DNA of 15,490 bases from contig CAMTJB010000006.1 of assembly GCA_947072715.1 (NCBI GenBank), positions 1 through 15,490 on the forward strand. The letters run 5' to 3'. A program made the translations under genes and the position numbers. Shown here one piece after another: positions 1 to 7,365 of the stretch. Under the pieces are notes generated by a model that had not been told where the DNA came from, did not search any database, and was given only the letters and a program-made list of their open reading frames with translations. The stretch is from an uncultured Fusobacteriaceae bacterium. Its GTDB lineage: Bacteria > Fusobacteriota > Fusobacteriia > Fusobacteriales > Fusobacteriaceae. Numbering within the stretch: position 1 is the first letter of the stretch; the number at the start of each line of letters is the position of its first letter.

Positions 1-1120
1 ACTTTCAGATGCAAGATTCTTCTATAATGAAGATTTAAAAGAGCCTCTTCATAAGAGTGTAGAGAAGCTTAAAACAGTTGTTTACCAGAAAGATTTAGGA
101 ACTATCTATGATAAAATAGAGAGAATGGAAAAGATAGCAGGTGCAATAGTTGAAAAGTGTGGTTTAGAAAGTAAAAAAGAAAATATAGAGAGAACAATAT
201 ATCTTTGTAAAGCAGATTTAGTATCTAACATGATTGGAGAAAAAGAGTTTACAAAACTTCAAGGATTTATGGGAGCGGAGTATGCACTTAAATCAGGAGA
301 AAATGAAGCAGTTTCAATAGGAATAAAAGAACATTACTACCCAAGATTCCAAGGAGATATATTACCTTCAGGAATAGAGGGAGCTATTGCAGGTATATGC
401 GATAAGTTAGATACTCTTGTTGGTTGTTTTGCTGTAGGTCTTATTCCAACTGGATCAAAAGATCCTTTTGCTTTAAGAAGAGCAGCTTTAGGTGTAGTTA
501 ATGTAATTCTTAACTCAAAATTAGAGTTTTCTATTCAAGATATTATGAAGTTTGCACTTGATATTTTAGAAGAAAAAGGTCTTTTAAAAAGAGATAAAGC
601 TCTTATTTTAAAAGATTTAGAAGAGTTTATGTTAAATAGAATATTAAATGTGTTTTCTGATTTAGGATATTCTAAAGATGTTGTATCTGCTGTTTTAAAT
701 GCAAAACACTTAACTTTATTAGAGATGAGAGATATGATTCAAGCTTTAGAAACATTAAAGCAAGAGCCTATTGAATACAATAAATTAGTTAATGTAGTAA
801 AAAGAATAGCTAATATATCAAAAGAGTGTAAAGAAGCAAGATTTGTAGAGGAGTTAATTAAAGAGCAAGTTGAGAAAGATTTATTCTTCTTTATGAGTGA
901 ATTTGATGATAAGACTACAACTCTAAATAATGAGAAGAAGTATGTTGAGTACATGAAAGAGATGATTTTAGCAACTCCAATAATTGAAAAATATTTTGAA
1001 GAAGTTATGATTATGGATAAAGATGAGACAATAAAAAATAATAGATTATCACAAATGAAAATTTTAGATAATATGTTTAATAAAGTTGTTAATTTTAGAT
1101 TATTAGAAAATACATTATAA
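1..1120 (+). CDS. glyS: Glycyl-tRNA synthetase beta subunit, 3' part (5' end outside window)
   Basis: Beta chain of the alpha2-beta2 glycyl-tRNA synthetase, which helps charge tRNA-Gly in the cytoplasm. The frame is open from base 2 (LSDARFFYNEDL...), so the true start lies upstream; the ATG at 125 is internal. Visible family blocks are KADLVSNMIGEKEFTKLQGFMG, the EHYYPRFQGDILP segment, and DKLDTLVGCFAVGLIPTGSKDPFALRR, the strongly conserved core of the family. The C-terminal part, ending IKNNRLSQMKILDNMFNKV, matches the helical anticodon-binding region. About 373 codons are seen, roughly the C-terminal half of a chain that is normally near 690 residues. The gene stops at TAA 1118-1120 and is followed by 141 bases without a gene. 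The alpha-chain gene (glyQ) would be expected just upstream. Identification is very secure. Confidence 0.97.
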   Translation, partial: LSDARFFYNEDLKEPLHKSVEKLKTVVYQKDLGTIYDKIERMEKIAGAIVEKCGLESKKENIERTIYLCKADLVSNMIGEKEFTKLQGFMGAEYALKSGENEAVSIGIKEHYYPRFQGDILPSGIEGAIAGICDKLDTLVGCFAVGLIPTGSKDPFALRRAALGVVNVILNSKLEFSIQDIMKFALDILEEKGLLKRDKALILKDLEEFMLNRILNVFSDLGYSKDVVSAVLNAKHLTLLEMRDMIQALETLKQEPIEYNKLVNVVKRIANISKECKEARFVEELIKEQVEKDLFFFMSEFDDKTTTLNNEKKYVEYMKEMILATPIIEKYFEEVMIMDKDETIKNNRLSQMKILDNMFNKVVNFRLLENTL

Positions 1121-1215
1121 TAATTTTAAACATGCTATTATTGTTATAAAAAATAAAGTATTTATTACAACAAAAAAATATGATATATTAAATATAAGAT
1201 TTATTTAATTTGAGA

Positions 1216-1248
1216 GGGGTAGCTAATAATTTAGGTACCCCTTTTTTT
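1216..1248 (+). terminator. Intrinsic terminator or leader hairpin between glyS and kdsB
   Basis: GGGGTA (1216-1221) pairs with TACCCC (1236-1241). Inside this, CTAA (1223-1226) pairs with TTAG (1231-1234) across one G-G mismatch, leaving a 4-base loop. A run of seven T follows (1242-1248). Only two bases separate the T-run from the AGGAGG ribosome site of kdsB (1251-1256), so kdsB must be transcribed through this structure. It may be the glyS terminator with read-through, or an attenuator in the kdsB leader. Confidence 0.8.
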
Positions 1249-1261
1249 CTAGGAGGAAGGG

Positions 1262-1999
1262 ATGAAGTTTTTAGGAGTTATTCCAGCAAGATATGCTTCA
1301 ACAAGATTAGAAGCAAAACCATTAAAAGATATAGAAGGTTACCCAATGATAGAGTGGGTTTATAAAAGAACTAGGCTATCTAAGTTAGATAGAGTTGTAA
1401 TTGCAACAGATGATATGAGAATATATAATGCAGTTTTAGAATTTGGTGGAGATGCAGTATTAACAAGAGAGGATCATCAAAATGGAACAAGTAGAATAGC
1501 AGAAGTATGTGAAAAAATTACAGGTTATGATGTTATAATAAATGTTCAAGGTGATGAGCCACTTATAGAGCCCGATATGATAAATACTCTTATAGAAGCT
1601 TTTAAAGAGGAAAAAGACTTAATAATGGGTACATTAAAACATAGACTTTCAAAAATGGAAGATATAGAGAATCCAAATGTTGTAAAAGTTGTTTCAGATA
1701 AAAATGATTATGCAATTTACTTTTCTAGAAGTGTTGTACCTTACCCAAGAAGTTTAGATATAAATAACTATTTTAAGCATGTGGGTATATACGGTTATAA
1801 ATCAGATTTTGTAAAAAAATACTCTGAGATGGAATCAACACCTCTTGAAAAATCAGAGTCTTTGGAGCAATTAAGAGTTTTAGAAAATGGATATAAGATT
1901 AAAGTAATTGAAACTCCTTTTGAAATAGTTGGAGTAGACACTATAGAAGATTTAGAAAGAGTAAGAGCAATTGTGAAAGAGAAAAAAATAAACATCTAG
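1262..1999 (+). CDS. kdsB: 3-deoxy-manno-octulosonate cytidylyltransferase (CMP-Kdo synthetase)
   Basis: Activates Kdo with CTP to give CMP-Kdo, the donor for the inner core of lipopolysaccharide, in the cytoplasm. The 245 residues are the usual family length. The N-terminal nucleotide-binding stretch IPARYASTRLEAKPL (residues 7-21) replaces the more common RLPGKP with RLEAKP. VQGDEPLIEP (95-104) holds the acidic residues D98/E99 of the active site. HVGIYGY (173-179), ESLEQLRVLENGYKI (199-213) and the metal-binding D226 in VDTIEDLERV complete the family pattern. ATG 1262 follows AGGAGG (1251-1256) with a 5-base gap. The gene is 20 bases ahead of the SpoIID-type gene and close to uvrA, so the three may be one transcript. 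Its presence argues for a Gram-negative organism with Kdo-containing LPS. Confidence 0.96.
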   Translation: MKFLGVIPARYASTRLEAKPLKDIEGYPMIEWVYKRTRLSKLDRVVIATDDMRIYNAVLEFGGDAVLTREDHQNGTSRIAEVCEKITGYDVIINVQGDEPLIEPDMINTLIEAFKEEKDLIMGTLKHRLSKMEDIENPNVVKVVSDKNDYAIYFSRSVVPYPRSLDINNYFKHVGIYGYKSDFVKKYSEMESTPLEKSESLEQLRVLENGYKIKVIETPFEIVGVDTIEDLERVRAIVKEKKINI

Positions 2000-2019
2000 C
2001 TATAATTTAGGGAGGACTT

Positions 2020-3531
2020 GTGAGAAAGAAGAGTTTTATAAAAAAATATTTGAAGAGAGTAATTTTAACTATGCTTTTAATAGTAAATTTTTCGTGTACA
2101 AGTTCATCATCAAGAGGAAATGCACCTAAAAATACAGTAAATAGTTACTATAATGAAAATGGAGTTCCAAGTTTAAATTATAAATTAGGGACAAACGCTG
2201 AGTATTTTAAATTTGTAAATGATACAAATACTAATCCTTTAAGTGGTACAAACAATAAGGCGTATTTAGATTTCTATAAGAATAAACATATAAAGGGTTA
2301 TGGATCATCTTCAGCATATTGGAGATGGGAAGCCTATTATACTCAGAAGCAAATGAATTCTGTAATTAATAATAATCTATATAGTTTAGCGCAATCTAGA
2401 CCACAAAATGTTTATACTTTAAAAAATGGATCATGGGTATCTGGTAGAGTAAGTGAAAATCCTGTGGGAACAGTTAAAAATATTAAAATAGTAAAAAGAG
2501 GTAGCTCAGGTGTAGTTATGGATCTTTTAGTTGAGGGAAGTAAAGGTAAATTTGTAATTACTAAAGAGGGGAATATTAGAAGACTGCTAGCTTTTTCATC
2601 ATCATCATTAGATGGAAATGGGAATGTAAAACTTGTAGGAAAAACAGGGAAAGTTTTATCTAGTGGTGCAACTCTTTTCCCGTCAGCATTTTTTTCAGTA
2701 GAAAAAGTTGGGAATGGATTTAAAATATTTGGTGGTGGATTTGGTCATGGAGTGGGAATGCCACAATGGGCAGTAAAAGATATAGCTAATGCAGGATATA
2801 GTTATGATAAAATATTGCACAGGTATTATCCAAATACCAAACTATCAAAGGCTAGATCTATAGATGGGTTTGATGGAGAGTTAAGAGTGGGTATAACAAG
2901 AAACTCAAGACCAGAGCATCCAAATATAGCAATCTCTTCAGGTGACAAAATAAAACTTAAATCTGGATGGGGTAGTACATCAGTTTCAAAAAATACAAAA
3001 ATACTATTTGAAATATCAAATGGAGAAACAATAGTTAAAACAAATGGTAAGGTTATAATGCGTTCAAAAGATAAAATAAAAGTAACCTCATCGTCTAAAA
3101 TAAGAGTGGATTCTATTGTGAGATCTTTAAAAACAAGAAATCCTAGCTATAGAGGGGATTTTGAAATAGTCCCTTATGGAAAAAGCTCTTTACTTTTAAT
3201 AAATATAGTGGATATAGAAGACTATTTATTACAAGTTGTTGGAAGTGAGATGCCTATTAGTTTTGGAGAAGAAGCTTTAAAAGTTCAAGCAGTTGCTGCA
3301 AGAACTTATGCAGTAAATGGTGTATTAGAAGGAAAATATAAAAAATATAATTTTGATTTGGTAGATACAGTTGCTAGCCAAGTGTATAATAATTTAGATG
3401 AAGCTGATGTTATAAATAAAGCTGTGAGAGCAACAAAAGGAAGAGTTTTAACATATAATGGGAAAATAATTCCTACGTTTTTTTACTCAACATCAGGGGG
3501 ATATTCAGCGACACCACAAGAGATATGGTAA
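2020..3531 (+). CDS. SpoIID/LytB-type peptidoglycan lytic enzyme, apparently circularly permuted, probable lipoprotein
   Basis: SpoIID-family proteins cleave peptidoglycan glycan strands as lytic transglycosylases. GTG 2020 is chosen because GGAGG sits at 2011-2015 and it includes a basic N-region (RKKSFIKKYLKR) and hydrophobic VILTMLLIVNF before C26, an imperfect lipobox (NFSC). An in-frame ATG at 2071 would destroy this signal. The block order is unusual. Residues about 78-275 carry what is normally the C-terminal half, ending FGGGFGHGVGMPQWA (237-251) and ILHRYYPNTKL. Residues about 286-503 carry the normally N-terminal half: LRVGITR, IVDIEDYLLQVVGSEMP with the likely catalytic E410, EALKVQAVAARTYAV, VASQVYNN, GRVLTYNGKIIPTFFYSTSGGY. 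The chain stops after QEIW, exactly where other family members continue into YL-x-V, and that segment is found near residue 81 instead (KAYLDFYK). The sequence shows the order; natural permutation is inferred. uvrA starts 18 bases on. Confidence 0.88.
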   Translation: MRKKSFIKKYLKRVILTMLLIVNFSCTSSSSRGNAPKNTVNSYYNENGVPSLNYKLGTNAEYFKFVNDTNTNPLSGTNNKAYLDFYKNKHIKGYGSSSAYWRWEAYYTQKQMNSVINNNLYSLAQSRPQNVYTLKNGSWVSGRVSENPVGTVKNIKIVKRGSSGVVMDLLVEGSKGKFVITKEGNIRRLLAFSSSSLDGNGNVKLVGKTGKVLSSGATLFPSAFFSVEKVGNGFKIFGGGFGHGVGMPQWAVKDIANAGYSYDKILHRYYPNTKLSKARSIDGFDGELRVGITRNSRPEHPNIAISSGDKIKLKSGWGSTSVSKNTKILFEISNGETIVKTNGKVIMRSKDKIKVTSSSKIRVDSIVRSLKTRNPSYRGDFEIVPYGKSSLLLINIVDIEDYLLQVVGSEMPISFGEEALKVQAVAARTYAVNGVLEGKYKKYNFDLVDTVASQVYNNLDEADVINKAVRATKGRVLTYNGKIIPTFFYSTSGGYSATPQEIW

Positions 3532-3549
3532 TTATTATAGTGAGGTATT

Positions 3550-6420
3550 ATGTTAGATAAAATAATAATAAAAGGCGCAAGACAGCACAATTTAAAAAAT
3601 ATCAATATAGAAATTCCTAAAAATGAATTTGTTGTAATAACAGGAGTAAGTGGAAGTGGAAAATCTTCCCTTGCTTTTGATACAATTTATTCAGAAGGGC
3701 AGAGAAGATACGTAGAATCTCTGTCAGCTTATGCAAGACAATTTATTGGTCAAATGAATAAACCAGATGTGGATAGTATTGAAGGGTTAGCACCAGCAAT
3801 ATCAATAGAGCAGAAAACAACCAATAAAAACCCTCGTTCAACAGTTGGAACAATAACAGAAGTCTATGATTATATGAGGCTTCTTTTTGCTCACGTAGGT
3901 ATAGCCCATTGTCCAATATGTGGGACTGTGGTATCAAAACAATCTGTTGAAGAAATAATTAACAATGTGGTAGAAAAATTTGAAGTTGGTGGAAAATTAA
4001 TTGTATTATCACCTTTAGTAAAAGGGAAAAAGGGAACTCATAAAAATTTGTTTTTAAATTTAGTAAAAAAAGGTTATGTAAGATGCAGAGTAAATGGAGA
4101 AATTCTTTATTTAGAAGAGGATATTGAATTAGACAAAAATAAGAAACATGATATTGAAGTTGTTGTTGATAGACTTGTTATAAAAAGAGAAGATGAAGAG
4201 TTTATAAGTAGATTAACTCAAAGTGTTGAAAGCGGAGTAGAGCTTTCAAATGGGAAAATAATATTAAATGTAGATGGAATAGACTACCACTATAGTGAAA
4301 ACTTTAGTTGCCCTTATCATGAGGAGGTAAGTATTCCAGAGCTTAGTCCAAGACTATTTTCTTTTAATGCTCCTTATGGTGCTTGTCCTCAATGTAAAGG
4401 GATTGGAAAAAATCTAGAAGTAGACGAGAATAGATTGATATTAGATGAAAATTTATCTATTAGTGATGGAGCTATATATGTTCCTGGAGCTGCTGCAAGA
4501 AATACATATTCATGGGAAATATTTACGGCTATGTGCAGAGCTTTTAAAATAGATTTAAAAATTCCCTTTAAAGATTTACCTAAAGAGGATAAGGAAATTA
4601 TTTTTAAAGGAACAAAAGGGAAAAAATTTAGACTAGATTATGATGGGGATTCTTTTAGCTTTCATGGTGAAAGGGAATTTGAAGGTATAGTAAATAATCT
4701 AGAGAGAAGATATAAGGAATCTTTCTCAGAAGCTCAAAAAGAAGAGATAGAAAACAAGTATATGATTGAAAAAATATGTACGTTGTGTCACGGAAAAAGA
4801 TTAAGAGATGAAGTATTAGCTGTAACTGTAGGAGATAAAAATATTGCAGAGATTTGTGATATGAGTATAAGAAATTCATTAGAATTTTTTGAAAAGATAA
4901 CTCTTACAGAGAAAGAAAAAAAGATAGCTTCAGAAATTTTAAAAGAGATAAAAGAAAGACTGAACTTTATGATAAATGTGGGACTAGACTATCTGACACT
5001 GTCTAGAGAAACAAAAACACTATCTGGTGGAGAATCTCAAAGAATTAGATTAGCAACCCAAATTGGATCAGGTTTAACAGGTGTATTATATGTTTTAGAT
5101 GAACCTAGTATAGGATTACACCAAAGAGATAATGATAAACTTTTAGTAACGTTGAATAGATTGAAATCATTAGGTAATACACTAATTGTTGTAGAACATG
5201 ATGAAGATACAATGATGCAAGCGGACTATATAATAGATATAGGACCAAAAGCAGGGGTGGAAGGTGGACATATTATATTTGCCGGAAAACCTGAAGATTT
5301 ATTGAAATGTGAAGAATCTTTAACAGGAAAGTATCTAAAGAAAGAGTTAAATATAGAGATTCCTGAAAAGAGAAGAGAGTTTACAGAAACTATAGTTTTA
5401 AAAGGGGCTAATGGTAATAACCTTAAAAATGTAGATATAGAAATTCCTAGAGGGGTTATGACAGTTGTTACAGGAGTAAGCGGAAGTGGAAAATCAACAC
5501 TTATAAATCAAACATTATTTCCAATACTATTTAATAAATTAAATAAGGGAAAATTATATCCATTGGAGTATTCAGAAATTAGTGGTATAGAAAATTTAGA
5601 TAAAGTAGTTGATATAGATCAGTCACCAATAGGAAAGACTCCGAGATCCAATCCTGCTACTTACACAAAAATATTTGACGAGATAAGAGATATTTTTGCT
5701 GAAAGTAAAGAAGCTAAAATGAGGGGTTATAATAAAGGACGTTTCTCATTTAATGTAAAAGGTGGAAGATGTGAAGCATGTCAAGGTGCAGGAATTATAA
5801 AAATAGAGATGAATTTTTTACCAGATGTTTATGTTGAATGTGAAATTTGTAAAGGAAAAAGATATAATAAAGAAACTTTAGATGTGCATTATAAAGGAAA
5901 AAATATATCTGATGTTTTGGAGATGACAGTTCAAGAGGGATATGAATTCTTTAAGAATGTTCCTCAATTAGAAAGAAAACTAAAGATATTAATAGATGTA
6001 GGTCTAGATTATATAAAAATCGGTCAACCTTCTACAACTTTATCTGGTGGAGAAGCTCAGAGGATAAAGTTAGCAACTGAATTATCTAAAACAAATCAAG
6101 GAAGAAATATATATATATTAGATGAGCCAACTACAGGGCTACATTTTGAAGATATTAATAAATTGTTAGGTGTTTTAAATAGATTAGTTGAAAAAGGAAA
6201 TACAGTTGTAGTTATAGAACATAACTTAGATGTAATAAAATCAGCTGACTATATTATTGATATTGGACCTGAAGGTGGAGAAAAAGGTGGAATGGTTATT
6301 GCTAAGGGAACTCCAGAAGAAGTAGCCAAGTCTAAAAAAAGTTATACAGGATATTATATAAAAAGAGAGTTAGATTCTTTGAAGAAAATAAGAAGTAAGG
6401 AAACAAAGAAGAAAAAGTAA
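3550..6420 (+). CDS. uvrA: Excinuclease ABC subunit A
   Basis: Damage-recognition ATPase of nucleotide excision repair; it loads UvrB on DNA lesions in the cytoplasm. The 956 residues are a normal length. There are two ABC ATPase halves. The first has Walker A GVSGSGKS (32-39, K38), zinc ligands starting CPIC (121-124), a further CPYH/CPQC zinc module in the insertion domain, and signature LSGGESQR (from 491) followed by VLDEPSIGLH. The second has Walker A GVSGSGKS (from 642, K648), the DNA-binding zinc finger C741-x2-C744...C764-x2-C767, and LSGGEAQR (from 831) followed by ILDEPTTGLH. The lysine-rich C-terminus (SKETKKKK) is a minor peculiarity. The start ATG 3550 has GTGAGG just upstream (3540-3545). 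No uvrB or uvrC is in the window. The gene ends before a strong bidirectional terminator. Confidence 0.98.
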   Translation: MLDKIIIKGARQHNLKNINIEIPKNEFVVITGVSGSGKSSLAFDTIYSEGQRRYVESLSAYARQFIGQMNKPDVDSIEGLAPAISIEQKTTNKNPRSTVGTITEVYDYMRLLFAHVGIAHCPICGTVVSKQSVEEIINNVVEKFEVGGKLIVLSPLVKGKKGTHKNLFLNLVKKGYVRCRVNGEILYLEEDIELDKNKKHDIEVVVDRLVIKREDEEFISRLTQSVESGVELSNGKIILNVDGIDYHYSENFSCPYHEEVSIPELSPRLFSFNAPYGACPQCKGIGKNLEVDENRLILDENLSISDGAIYVPGAAARNTYSWEIFTAMCRAFKIDLKIPFKDLPKEDKEIIFKGTKGKKFRLDYDGDSFSFHGEREFEGIVNNLERRYKESFSEAQKEEIENKYMIEKICTLCHGKRLRDEVLAVTVGDKNIAEICDMSIRNSLEFFEKITLTEKEKKIASEILKEIKERLNFMINVGLDYLTLSRETKTLSGGESQRIRLATQIGSGLTGVLYVLDEPSIGLHQRDNDKLLVTLNRLKSLGNTLIVVEHDEDTMMQADYIIDIGPKAGVEGGHIIFAGKPEDLLKCEESLTGKYLKKELNIEIPEKRREFTETIVLKGANGNNLKNVDIEIPRGVMTVVTGVSGSGKSTLINQTLFPILFNKLNKGKLYPLEYSEISGIENLDKVVDIDQSPIGKTPRSNPATYTKIFDEIRDIFAESKEAKMRGYNKGRFSFNVKGGRCEACQGAGIIKIEMNFLPDVYVECEICKGKRYNKETLDVHYKGKNISDVLEMTVQEGYEFFKNVPQLERKLKILIDVGLDYIKIGQPSTTLSGGEAQRIKLATELSKTNQGRNIYILDEPTTGLHFEDINKLLGVLNRLVEKGNTVVVIEHNLDVIKSADYIIDIGPEGGEKGGMVIAKGTPEEVAKSKKSYTGYYIKRELDSLKKIRSKETKKKK

Positions 6421-6437
6421 ATATATAAACAAAAAAT

Positions 6438-6471
6438 AAAAAGAGCCAATTATTAATAATTGGCTCTTTTT
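6438..6471. terminator. Bidirectional terminator shared by uvrA (+) and the first small RNA (-)
   Basis: AGAGCCAATTATT (6442-6454) is followed directly by its exact reverse complement AATAATTGGCTCT (6455-6467), giving a perfect palindrome whose apex must form the loop. It is flanked by A-runs on the left and T-runs on the right, so it gives a stem plus U-tract when read in either direction. It closes uvrA on the plus strand and would end the minus-strand small RNA that runs from about 6565. Confidence 0.9.
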
Positions 6472-6565
6472 ATTAATTTTATCATAAATTCTCTGGGGGA
6501 GAAATTACTAGTAAAGTTAAATAATTAAACATCCTTGGGGAGGAAGGTATTATTATTTTCTTTAT
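6438..6565 (-). ncRNA. Putative small regulatory RNA, copy A (about 120-130 nt)
   Basis: No database match is claimed; the call rests on promoter, body and terminator lying in order on the minus strand. Downstream of the promoter at 6601-6564 the RNA would carry a hairpin CCUU-CCUCCCC-AAGG (6547-6533) with the C-rich loop exposed. A second hairpin follows, UUCUC-CCCCA-GAGAA (6503-6489), then an AU-rich linker and the terminator palindrome (6467-6438). The second hairpin and its flanks (6482-6507) are nearly identical to copy B. The loops CCUCCCC and CCCCA resemble anti-Shine-Dalgarno seeds. A 16-codon frame starts at 6533 but is not conserved in copy B. The start point is estimated. F. nucleatum has sigma-E-dependent sRNAs (FoxI, FoxJ); whether these are homologues cannot be judged here. 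Confidence 0.6.
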
Positions 6566-6601
6566 TATAGTATTTTGACGGTGATAAATATAAAAAAGTT
6601 T
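6564..6601 (-). promoter_or_regulatory. Putative ECF-sigma-type promoter of small RNA copy A
   Basis: Read on the minus strand: AAAC (6601-6598) followed by TTTTTT, then CGTC (6580-6577) exactly 17 bases after AAC, and AAAATACTATAAT down to 6564. AAC in the -35 and CGT/GTC in the -10 element are the hallmarks of ECF sigma promoters; the TATAAT further down could alternatively serve the housekeeping sigma. The same elements and spacing recur at copy B while the bases between them differ, which supports function. Confidence 0.55.
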
Positions 6602-6639
6602 AAAAAATATTTTAAATAAGTAAAAAAATGAATTAAAAT

Positions 6640-6671
6640 AAAAAAGGAGCCGATAAAATCAGCTCTTTTTT
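6640..6671 (-). terminator. Intrinsic terminator of small RNA copy B
   Basis: Read on the minus strand: an A-run, then GAGCTGA (6665-6659), loop TTTTA (6658-6654), TCGGCTC (6653-6647) making seven pairs with one U-G wobble, then C and a run of six T (6645-6640). It probably also ends transcripts of the gene at 6786-7295. Confidence 0.8.
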
Positions 6672-6740
6672 ATTAAGTATAATAAATTCTCTGGGGGGAG
6701 AAATTATTGGCAGATCAATAACTGAAACTCTTTTTTCAAT
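6640..6740 (-). ncRNA. Putative small regulatory RNA, copy B (about 100 nt)
   Basis: Homologous to copy A and in the same orientation, about 198 bases away. The minus-strand RNA would hold the hairpin UUCUC-CCCCCA-GAGAA (within 6689-6703) with an exposed C-run, preceded by AAUAA and followed by UUUAUUAUACUUAAUAAAAAA as in copy A. It then ends in a terminator. It lacks the additional CCUCCCC-loop hairpin of copy A, so the two may share one seed and differ in another. No convincing start codon with ribosome site lies in it. The preceding gene on this strand (stop at 6786) has no terminator of its own before this unit, so a 3'-UTR-derived longer form is also possible. Confidence 0.6.
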
Positions 6741-6776
6741 TATAATATTTTGACGCGAAAGTTTACAAAAAAGTTT
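6739..6776 (-). promoter_or_regulatory. Putative ECF-sigma-type promoter of small RNA copy B
   Basis: Read on the minus strand: AAAC (6776-6773) followed by TTTTTTG, then CGTC (6755-6752) 17 bases after AAC, then AAAATATTATAAT ending at 6739. Element order, spacing and the string CGTCAAAATA match copy A, while the bases between the elements differ. It starts 10 bases beyond the stop codon of the C_GCAxxG_C_C gene. Confidence 0.55.
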
Positions 6777-6785
6777 AAAAAAAAA

Positions 6786-7295
6786 TTATTTTTCTAAAAT
6801 TGTATATCCTAACTCTCTTGCTAGTATTCTACCTGTTATCTCAACAACTTCACCAGTCATATTTACACAGTGTTTTAAGTGTTCTTTACTTCCTAATTCT
6901 TTTCCTTTAGTAAGTATTTTACAACAAGCAACTTTATGTGTTTTAGTAAATTCCTCATATAACTCTTTAGAAAGTAACATTGCTTTTTTAACTTCTTTTC
7001 CTTTAGATTGATTTCTACCAAAGAACATTCCTATAGCCATGACACCGGCATTAACAGCTCCGCAAGTACACATAGAGCCACCAATACCAACAGGAAAACC
7101 AGAGGCTAATTTTATTACATTATCATCAAATTCATTAGGGAAATGACTTAAAATAACCTTTATAACAGCTTCAGAGCAAAAGAAATCTCTGTTTCTATAT
7201 AATTCTTCCCCTTCTTTTCTTAATTGTAAAATATTTATTGTATTATCATCCATTTGTATTTTTTCTTTTTTTCTAAAAAAAAGTTTCTTTAGCAT
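6786..7295 (-). CDS. C_GCAxxG_C_C family cysteine-rich (putative redox) protein
   Basis: A small cytoplasmic protein of a family named for its conserved cysteine and glycine pattern; a redox or metal-linked role is often presumed but its biochemistry is not established. The 169 residues show C40 in FFCSEAVI, then ASGFPVGIGGSMCTCGAVNAG (C76, C78 and G84 give the C-x-CGA-x3-G core), ACC (C124, C125) and HCVNMTGEVVEI (C143). No signal peptide or membrane segment is seen. The lysine-rich N-terminus (residues 1-14) precedes a second Met at 15, but the ATG at 7295 is preferred because GGAGG lies at 7306-7302 with a 6-base gap. It is transcribed away from ruvA across an AT-rich palindrome and points toward the two small RNA units, with only about ten bases before the first of their promoters. 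Confidence 0.85.
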   Translation of the reverse strand: MLKKLFFRKKEKIQMDDNTINILQLRKEGEELYRNRDFFCSEAVIKVILSHFPNEFDDNVIKLASGFPVGIGGSMCTCGAVNAGVMAIGMFFGRNQSKGKEVKKAMLLSKELYEEFTKTHKVACCKILTKGKELGSKEHLKHCVNMTGEVVEITGRILARELGYTILEK

Positions 7296-7365
7296 TTAAA
7301 GCCTCCATTTATATATTCTATTTATATTTTATTTTTTTATATTATATTTTATCATAAATTTGTTT

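Noticed and set aside
125..1120. glyS starting at ATG 125
   Set aside because: The frame is open upstream to base 2 with clear GlyS sequence (SDARFFYNEDL), so this ATG is internal and the gene is cut by the window edge.
2020..3531. SpoIID gene as a truncated or frameshifted pseudogene
   Set aside because: The missing C-terminal blocks are present in the same frame at the N-terminal side, the frame is uninterrupted and has a signal peptide; no further SpoIID sequence is seen in any frame after 3531.
6483..6533. 16-codon frame (MFNYLTLLVISPPENL) inside small RNA copy A, minus strand
   Set aside because: No proper ribosome site spacing, and it is not kept in copy B although the surrounding RNA hairpin is.
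6482..6707. CRISPR-like direct repeats
   Set aside because: Only two copies about 198 bases apart, each tied to its own promoter and terminator; no spacer regularity and no cas genes.
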